A stretch of 37,919 nucleotides of DNA from JAWPMV01 sp038527215 (GTDB taxonomy: Bacteria > Bacteroidota > Bacteroidia > J057): positions 1 through 37,919 of the forward strand of contig JBCBGC010000076.1 of assembly GCA_038527215.1 (NCBI GenBank). The letters are read 5' to 3'. Below, one piece after another: positions 33,240 through 37,919 of this stretch. A program made the position numbers and the translations under genes. The notes below the pieces were generated by a model. It had not been told where the DNA came from. It made no database searches and saw only the letters and a list, made by a program, of their open reading frames with translations. Numbering within the stretch: the stretch's first letter is position 1; every line of letters begins with the position of its first letter.

Positions 33240-33566
33240 TTATTTAAAAGCGATTTCAGGGATGGCTTCCCAGAACTCATTTCGCGTCTGGCGGACGGTC
33301 TTCAGGGCCCCAAAACCAGAGGCGGTCACTTGGAAGTAACGTTTGCGCTTCCCTCCGCGGGAAGCGGTGGCTTCTCCGAGACGAGATTGCAGGAAGCCTT
33401 TTTTCTCCAGACGATTAAAGGCAGTATGTAAGGCCCCAACACTGATTTTTCGATCCAGACGGGCTTCAATCTCCTTTTTTACCGCAATGCCGTACGCCTC
33501 ATCAAAGAGGACAGCTACGGTCAGCAAGACGATTTCTTCAAATTCTCCGAGGCGACTTCCTCGCAT
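33240..33566 (-). CDS. PadR-family transcriptional regulator
   Basis: 108 residues. The winged-helix DNA-binding domain has the PadR pattern: EEIVLLTVAVLFDEAYGIAV, then KEIEARLDRKISVGALHTAF, then NRLEKKGFLQSRLGE and RGGKRKRYFQVTASG (the winged turn). The C-terminal dimerisation helix is short (PadR-s1 type). It is a repressor that typically acts on its own operon and is released by a small ligand. Placement directly upstream of the permease gene strongly suggests control of that transporter. An inverted repeat at its promoter (33570-33608) is a candidate operator. Confidence 0.92.
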   Translation of the reverse strand: MRGSRLGEFEEIVLLTVAVLFDEAYGIAVKKEIEARLDRKISVGALHTAFNRLEKKGFLQSRLGEATASRGGKRKRYFQVTASGFGALKTVRQTRNEFWEAIPEIAFK

Positions 33567-33569
33567 AGT

Positions 33570-33608
33570 GGAATGATTAATTTCCTAAATGTATAAAAAA
33601 TCATTTCC
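33570..33608. promoter_or_regulatory. Candidate PadR operator/promoter
   Basis: Inverted repeat GGAATGATT (33570-33578) and AATCATTTCC (33599-33608) with a 20-nt spacer, just upstream of the PadR ATG (33566). On the minus strand the spacer also holds TACATTTA, near the Bacteroidota -7 TAnnTTTG form. Assignment as an operator is inferred from position and symmetry only. Confidence 0.35.
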
Positions 33609-33793
33609 CTCGCGATATTACGCCATCGGTCAATGTTGCCAAATCTTCTCAGGGGGATTCCTGCGAGAATGATTATTTCCGCAAAGACATAAATCACGAG
33701 CTTCCGTATTTGTATTTCTCCTAAAAGCTCATAGCTTTCCTCTCAAACGAAAACGCCTCCCTCCCCCGGGCATACAGAGACGAATCAGGCGGC

Positions 33794-35014
33794 ATGATTC
33801 AACGACTTCTTTCTTTACTTGCGATCTGTCTACTGCCCCTTGCTTGTGGAACACATTCCTTCACCTGGGAAAAAGTAGCTCAGGCTTCCTCCCAATATGC
33901 CCGGTGGCTTCCCCCGGACGTTTCGGATATCGAAGCAGAAATCACCCGACCGGTACACGTAAACTATACCCCTCCCAAAGAGGACGATGGAGAGTTTTCT
34001 GTCTATCATCCGGATTTCGATAGCCTGTTTAAGAAATGGCAGGACAACCACGCCTTCAACGGGAATGTATTGCTCGCCAAAGGAGACCAGCTGGTTCATG
34101 TAGGCAGCTATGGGTATGCCCACGCCGGCAAAAAAGAATACCTCACCACAGAGTCCGTTTTTCAACTGGCTTCGGTAACCAAAATGGTTACCGCCATTGC
34201 CATGATGCAACTGCATGAAGCCGGTAAATTTGCCTGGGATGATCCCATCAAGGATCATTTACCCCGCTGGCCTTATGAGAAAATGACCATCCGTCATCTG
34301 ATGAATCACACCTCAGGTTTGGTTCGTTATGATGGATTAGGGGCTCAACATTGGGATCGTCGCTATTTCATGCGCTATGCTGATGTAATAGATATGTTTC
34401 AGGATCGCAGGCCCGGCTTGAATTTCCGCTCTGGTAGAAAATTTGAGTACTGCAATTCCAATTATGCCATGCTGGCGGCCCTGGTGGATTTCTTTTCCAT
34501 ACAGCCCTTCGAGGACTTTGTTCAGGAAAACATATTCGATCCCTTAGGCATGGAGTCCTACTATTGCCAGCATCGGGAAAGGGTAGCTAAGCCCAACCGA
34601 ACCATCGGCTATGTCAAGAAGGGCCGTCGCTATCGAGTGGCTGGCGGCGACTTTGATGATGGCGTCATGGGCGACAAAGGCATGCACGCCACCGTCAAGG
34701 ATTTATATCGACTCGACCGAGCCCTGGCTGCGGGAAAACTGTTAAAGCCTGAGAGCCTGGCAGAAGCCTTCACCCCTGGGAAGGTGCAAAGAGGCGGTCA
34801 GTTATATGGATTTGGGGTACGGATGAAGAGCTACATGCCTGGCGTAGTATATCATTTCGGCTGGTGGCGCGGATACAAAAGCTGTTTTATCCGGGACTTG
34901 AGAAATGATGCCACGGTCATTATCCTGAGCAACCGGGATCACCCAGGCAAACAAATCAGCTATTGGCATGTCCTGAAGCTATTGAATCGATGGGTCGAAG
35001 GACCTTTGAGCTAA
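33794..35014 (+). CDS. Serine hydrolase of the beta-lactamase/class C fold, lipoprotein
   Basis: 406 residues. A signal peptide with lipobox LLPLAC places lipidated Cys18, so it is envelope-anchored. The catalytic motifs of the class C/penicillin-binding family are present: SxxK at 127-130 (SVTK), YxN at 219-221 (YCN), and HFG at 354-356 in the third-motif position. The N-terminal 40-60 residues have a spacer before the catalytic core. Such proteins are typically esterases or D-peptidases (EstB/D-Ala-D-Ala peptidase types), seldom true beta-lactamases. It has its own intergenic region upstream (33567-33793) and a long one downstream. The substrate is unknown. Confidence 0.9.
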   Translation: MIQRLLSLLAICLLPLACGTHSFTWEKVAQASSQYARWLPPDVSDIEAEITRPVHVNYTPPKEDDGEFSVYHPDFDSLFKKWQDNHAFNGNVLLAKGDQLVHVGSYGYAHAGKKEYLTTESVFQLASVTKMVTAIAMMQLHEAGKFAWDDPIKDHLPRWPYEKMTIRHLMNHTSGLVRYDGLGAQHWDRRYFMRYADVIDMFQDRRPGLNFRSGRKFEYCNSNYAMLAALVDFFSIQPFEDFVQENIFDPLGMESYYCQHRERVAKPNRTIGYVKKGRRYRVAGGDFDDGVMGDKGMHATVKDLYRLDRALAAGKLLKPESLAEAFTPGKVQRGGQLYGFGVRMKSYMPGVVYHFGWWRGYKSCFIRDLRNDATVIILSNRDHPGKQISYWHVLKLLNRWVEGPLS

Positions 35015-35547
35015 CGTAAGTTCAACAAATCCGGTAAAAAGTTCATGCTGGGCAGTAGGGTAGAGAATTTTTTCGTTGTCTGGATGTAAAAATATTTTCA
35101 TATTTGCAACGGATTCCTACTACTACCCGCCTTTTTCTTTAGTTCATCGTTTACATTGATTTTCAAATTGGTTTGATCAGTCCTACCAAAGGTTAATTTG
35201 GCTGGTTGAATGGGGATTTTTGCCTGAATTTAGACCGAAAACTTTCGGTAAAACACACATTTTTTTTTATGTGTGTTTTGTTAGGTTAGTGGATTATTTT
35301 TGTTGCGAAGTGAATTCTTTTGGAGGAAATTGACGATTGAATCGCACAAAGCCTTGTCCCTCAATTGGTTTTTGACGCTAAGTTAAAACCTGTTTCGACT
35401 GTTCATGCAGCCCCCTGTTTTATCATCCTCGAATCAATTAGAGGGGGGGATTGATGAAGCTTTCCTCAAAAGCTGATCTTAATCATGGAGGAGAAACAAA
35501 CCAATTTTTAATATCATCCCATAACTGCAGCAACTGACTCATTCAAA
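35015..35547. other. 533-nt AT-rich intergenic region with two adjacent hairpins
   Basis: No coding frame is convincing. Two perfect stem-loops sit side by side: ACCGAAA/TTTCGGT at 35234-35249 (7 bp, 2-nt loop) and AAAACACACAT/ATGTGTGTTTT at 35250-35279 (11 bp, T8 loop). A possible -7 element TATTTTTG lies at 35295-35302, without a well-spaced TTG. The length and structure suggest a regulatory leader or a small RNA for the downstream debranching-enzyme gene, but no known riboswitch class was recognised. Confidence 0.45.
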
Positions 35548-37581
35548 ATGATTTCCTCCTTTGATCCATCCGTGATCCACCGCTTTGATCTTGCCAGTCA
35601 ATATGAATGGCTGGAGACCAATGGTTTGGGCGGCTATGCTAGCTCAACCATTATTGGGACCCTCACCCGAAGGTACCACGGATTATTGATTGCTCCCCGC
35701 CATGCTCCCGTAGGTCGCCAGGTATTGCTTTCAAAAATGGATGAAGCGGTCTGGGTTCATGACCGCCGATACGATTTGGCTTGTAATAAGTACCAGGGAG
35801 GGATCTTCCCGAGCGGGTATATTTTTCAGCAGGCTTTCCACAAAGGACTATTCCCTGAGTTTGTCTACCAAACCAATGGCATCCGTCTTAAGAAAACGGT
35901 GGCCATGGTCCATGGTGAGAACACAACCTTGCTGCTGTATGAGGTATTAGCTGCTAATGCTGACTTTACCCTGGAACTGCTTCCCCTTACAGCTGCCAGG
36001 GATCATCATTGCCTGACCCAAGCGCACCATCACCTAAAGCAATACGGTTATTTCAGCCAGGATACTCTCCGTTGCCAATTTCTACCGGAGCTGCCAGAAT
36101 TGATGATCAAGGTGCCGAATGCTCATTTTGAATCTCAGCCAGATTGGTATTTTTCTTTTGAGTATGCTCAGGAAAGAGCGCGGGGGATGCCTTCTTCCGA
36201 AGATCTCTTTACGCCCGGGAAGTTTTACGTGCAGTTAAAGGAAGGCGATAAATTGGGGATCATTATTTCTACAGAGGCCTGTGAGGAGCGAGATGCTTTC
36301 GCCCTTTTTGCGAAAGAAAAGGCGCGCCGTCTTTCGCTGGTCAAGGAGGTAGGAGAGCAATCACCGATTCTGAGCAGCCTGGCTTTGGCTGGGGATCAGT
36401 TTTTGGTAAAAAGAGAGAACCACAAATCCTCTATCATCGCGGGTTATCCTTGGTTTTCGGATTGGGGAAGAGATACCATGATTGCCCTGCCGGGCCTTTG
36501 TCTGGCTACCGGGCGCCACGAAGAGGCACAGGATATTTTGTCCACCTTTATCGACCATATTGACCAGGGGATGTTGCCCAACCGCTTCCCGGACGATGGC
36601 TCAGAGGCAGAGTATAACACCATTGATGCTACCCTGTGGTTGTTTGTAGCGGCCTATAAATATTATAAAGCCAGTCGCGATCTTTCCTTCATCGAGGAGA
36701 CCGTCCTGCCTGCCCTGGAAAATATCTTACAACATCATAAACAAGGGACCCGCTATGGCATCCGGATGACGGAAGACCAGCTGCTGACAGGTGGAGAAGA
36801 GGGATTGGCTTTGACCTGGATGGATGCCAAGGCTGGGGACTGGGTGGTAACCCCCCGTAGAGGAAAGTGCGTGGAAATCAATGCTCTTTGGTATAACGCC
36901 TGGGAAATCTGTGCTTATTTTTCAAAAAAGATTCAGGACCCGCAGCGGACTGCTCATTATGCGGTACAAGCTAAGCGCATTCGAAAAGCCTTTAAAGAGG
37001 TCTTTTGGTATGAAGAGGAAGGCTACCTTTTTGACCGGGTAGAGGGAGAGGAAAAGGACCCAGCTTTGCGACCAAACCAGATTTTTGCCCTTAGTTTACC
37101 CTTTCCCTTATTTACCGGACAAAAAGCCAGTCAAATCCTCGAAGCAGTGGAGGAAGAGTTACTTACTCCTTTTGGTTTACGGACCCTGGCTCCATCTGAT
37201 CCTGCCTACATCGGTCTGTATCAGGGAGATGTTCACCATCGGGATGGGGCCTACCACCAGGGAACCGTCTGGCCTTGGCTGCTGGGACCCTTCATGGATG
37301 CCATGATCCGGGTTCAGGGAGGCCTGGGGCAAGAAAAAGCTCGACGCATGATCGAGACCCTCATGGGACATTATGGGAAATCCGGGGTAGGAAGCCTCTC
37401 CGAAATTTTTGATGGGGATGCTCCTTATCACCCAAGAGGATGCTTTGCGCAGGCCTGGAGCGTCTCTGAGCTGCTCAGAGTAGCTGACGAGCATCGCTTG
37501 TTTGAACGGATGCCTAAAGCATCTGCCACCTCTACCCGTCGTTCCCGTCGAGGCAATAGGGTAGGGGTGAAAGTGAAATAG
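35548..37581 (+). CDS. Bacterial glycogen debranching enzyme (amylo-alpha-1,6-glucosidase, GH133-like)
   Basis: 677 residues. The N-terminal GDE_N domain (about 1-230) includes YEWLETNGLGGYASST and RRYHGLLIA. The (alpha/alpha)6 catalytic domain (about 270-650) contains WFSDWGRDTMIALPGLCLA, EAEYNTIDATLW, LTWMDAKAGDWVVTPRRG and KCVEINALWYNAW. YHQGTVWPWLLGPF comes near the end. These are the family's active-site segments with acidic residues. It hydrolyses alpha-1,6 branch linkages of glycogen-type polymers. A short Arg/Lys-rich C-terminal tail (STRRSRRGNRVGVKVK) follows the catalytic domain and is unusual. It is followed by a terminator (37607-37641). No other glycogen gene is in the window. 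Confidence 0.93.
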   Translation: MISSFDPSVIHRFDLASQYEWLETNGLGGYASSTIIGTLTRRYHGLLIAPRHAPVGRQVLLSKMDEAVWVHDRRYDLACNKYQGGIFPSGYIFQQAFHKGLFPEFVYQTNGIRLKKTVAMVHGENTTLLLYEVLAANADFTLELLPLTAARDHHCLTQAHHHLKQYGYFSQDTLRCQFLPELPELMIKVPNAHFESQPDWYFSFEYAQERARGMPSSEDLFTPGKFYVQLKEGDKLGIIISTEACEERDAFALFAKEKARRLSLVKEVGEQSPILSSLALAGDQFLVKRENHKSSIIAGYPWFSDWGRDTMIALPGLCLATGRHEEAQDILSTFIDHIDQGMLPNRFPDDGSEAEYNTIDATLWLFVAAYKYYKASRDLSFIEETVLPALENILQHHKQGTRYGIRMTEDQLLTGGEEGLALTWMDAKAGDWVVTPRRGKCVEINALWYNAWEICAYFSKKIQDPQRTAHYAVQAKRIRKAFKEVFWYEEEGYLFDRVEGEEKDPALRPNQIFALSLPFPLFTGQKASQILEAVEEELLTPFGLRTLAPSDPAYIGLYQGDVHHRDGAYHQGTVWPWLLGPFMDAMIRVQGGLGQEKARRMIETLMGHYGKSGVGSLSEIFDGDAPYHPRGCFAQAWSVSELLRVADEHRLFERMPKASATSTRRSRRGNRVGVKVK

Positions 37582-37606
37582 AGAGAAAACGTATATAAAT
37601 GAACAT

Positions 37607-37641
37607 GAGCCATTCCGAATTTTGGGATGGCTCATTTTTTT
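37607..37641 (+). terminator. Rho-independent terminator of the debranching-enzyme gene
   Basis: GAGCCAT (37607 onward) pairs with ATGGCTC (37627-37633), and the stem extends through TCC/GGG including a G-U. The loop is short, and TTTTTTT follows at 37635-37641. It lies 26 nt after the stop at 37581. Confidence 0.85.
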
Positions 37642-37700
37642 GACGAATTTTTTGAGACGGATAGGAAAGGGCTATTGACTAAAAGGAGATAAGCTGTCCT

Positions 37701-37826
37701 GGTCAAAGACCCCGACATTTATATTCTCGGAGGTCTCTTCGATCCATATGTAATCATGGAGACCCCGGATAAGTCTTTTCGCTAGCGCTCAAAGCCTTTC
37801 CGGGGTGACATATTGGTTGGTGGTTG
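37701..37826. repeat. Intergenic hairpin repeat, right copy (inverted relative to the left copy)
   Basis: The reverse complement matches the left element at 18-139 in blocks: ccaatatgtcaccccgg, ccggggtctccatgatt and gatcgaagagacctccga. The outer stem ACCCCGGA (37762-37769)/TCCGGGGT (37799-37806) is preserved. The inner loop sequence differs (cgctagcg palindrome), so it has diverged with compensation in the outer stem. Confidence 0.75.
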
Positions 37827-37872
37827 CGTCTCTCCAACACCTTTTGATGAAAGCATCTCCCTACTAAATTTT

Positions 37873-37919
37873 TGTCACCCCGGAAGCTCCTCCGACTGCA
37901 AGGAGGTGAGCTATCCGGG
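37873..37919. repeat. Second repeat fragment at the right edge
   Basis: GTCACCCCGG followed by AGCTCCTCC and then GGAGGTGAGCT, ending in TATCCGGG, forms an imperfect nested hairpin. Its reverse complement matches 138-166 at the left end (cccggatagctcacctcct). It is truncated by the window boundary. Confidence 0.65.

Noticed and set aside
33794..35014. Beta-lactamase resistance gene
   Set aside because: SxxK/YxN/HxG motifs indicate the fold only; most such lipoproteins are esterases or peptidases, and resistance cannot be inferred.
18..37919. Composite transposon bounded by the inverted repeats
   Set aside because: No transposase or target-site duplication was found and the repeats are short palindromic elements; the genes between them look chromosomal.
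1..37919. tRNA, rRNA or CRISPR array
   Set aside because: No cloverleaf, rRNA signature or regularly spaced repeat was seen on reading both strands.

Overview
The window looks like a chromosomal stretch of a Bacteroidota bacterium, most likely of the Saprospiria/Lewinella type. The reasons are a TonB-dependent receptor with an N-terminal carboxypeptidase-regulatory domain, a PadR regulator paired with a 'permease-prefix' FtsX/MacB permease, a 7TM-PAS histidine kinase, few Shine-Dalgarno sites, one promoter resembling the Bacteroidota form, and roughly 50% GC by eye. No rRNA, tRNA, transposase, integrase, phage gene or CRISPR array was seen. Species and family assignment is inference.

Layout. 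1-240: hairpin repeat and a clear terminator. 238-4426 (minus): acyl-CoA dehydrogenase, adenine phosphoribosyltransferase (apt), a membrane-anchored protein with four ComEA-like HhH modules, and a secreted alpha/beta hydrolase. 4558-9836: a TonB-dependent receptor, a small ankyrin protein, a flavin amine oxidase and an SH3-domain lipoprotein. 9840-15393 (minus): a run of five genes (UbiA-like prenyltransferase, His-rich small membrane protein, MMPL/RND exporter, class V aminotransferase, DEDDh exonuclease), with a flavin-dependent halogenase-like oxidoreductase divergent at 15439. 16955-20362 (minus): a tight phospholipid operon (CDP-alcohol phosphatidyltransferase, CdsA, PlsC, ArnE/EamA-like small transporter, alpha/beta-hydrolase-fold protein lacking the usual nucleophile motif). 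20653-25300 (minus): three tandem paralogues, each with a conserved cytoplasmic helical/TPR module, one membrane helix and a divergent beta-rich ectodomain. 25509-37581: GNAT acetyltransferase, M20 amidohydrolase, N-methyltryptophan/sarcosine-oxidase-like enzyme, sensor histidine kinase, permease with PadR repressor, serine beta-lactamase-fold lipoprotein, and a bacterial glycogen debranching enzyme. 37607-37919: terminator and inverted copies of the repeat seen at the left end.

How it fits together. Three blocks look like functional units rather than housekeeping. The first is UbiA + His-rich membrane protein + MMPL + halogenase-like flavoenzyme, which may make or export a lipid or pigment. 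The second is the CDP-AP/CdsA/PlsC/flippase-like operon, an extra phospholipid head-group pathway with a possible transporter. The third is the tandem trio of TPR-TM-ectodomain proteins, which I cannot assign to a known system and which is the best candidate for something undescribed. The remaining genes are mainly ordinary metabolism and envelope functions.
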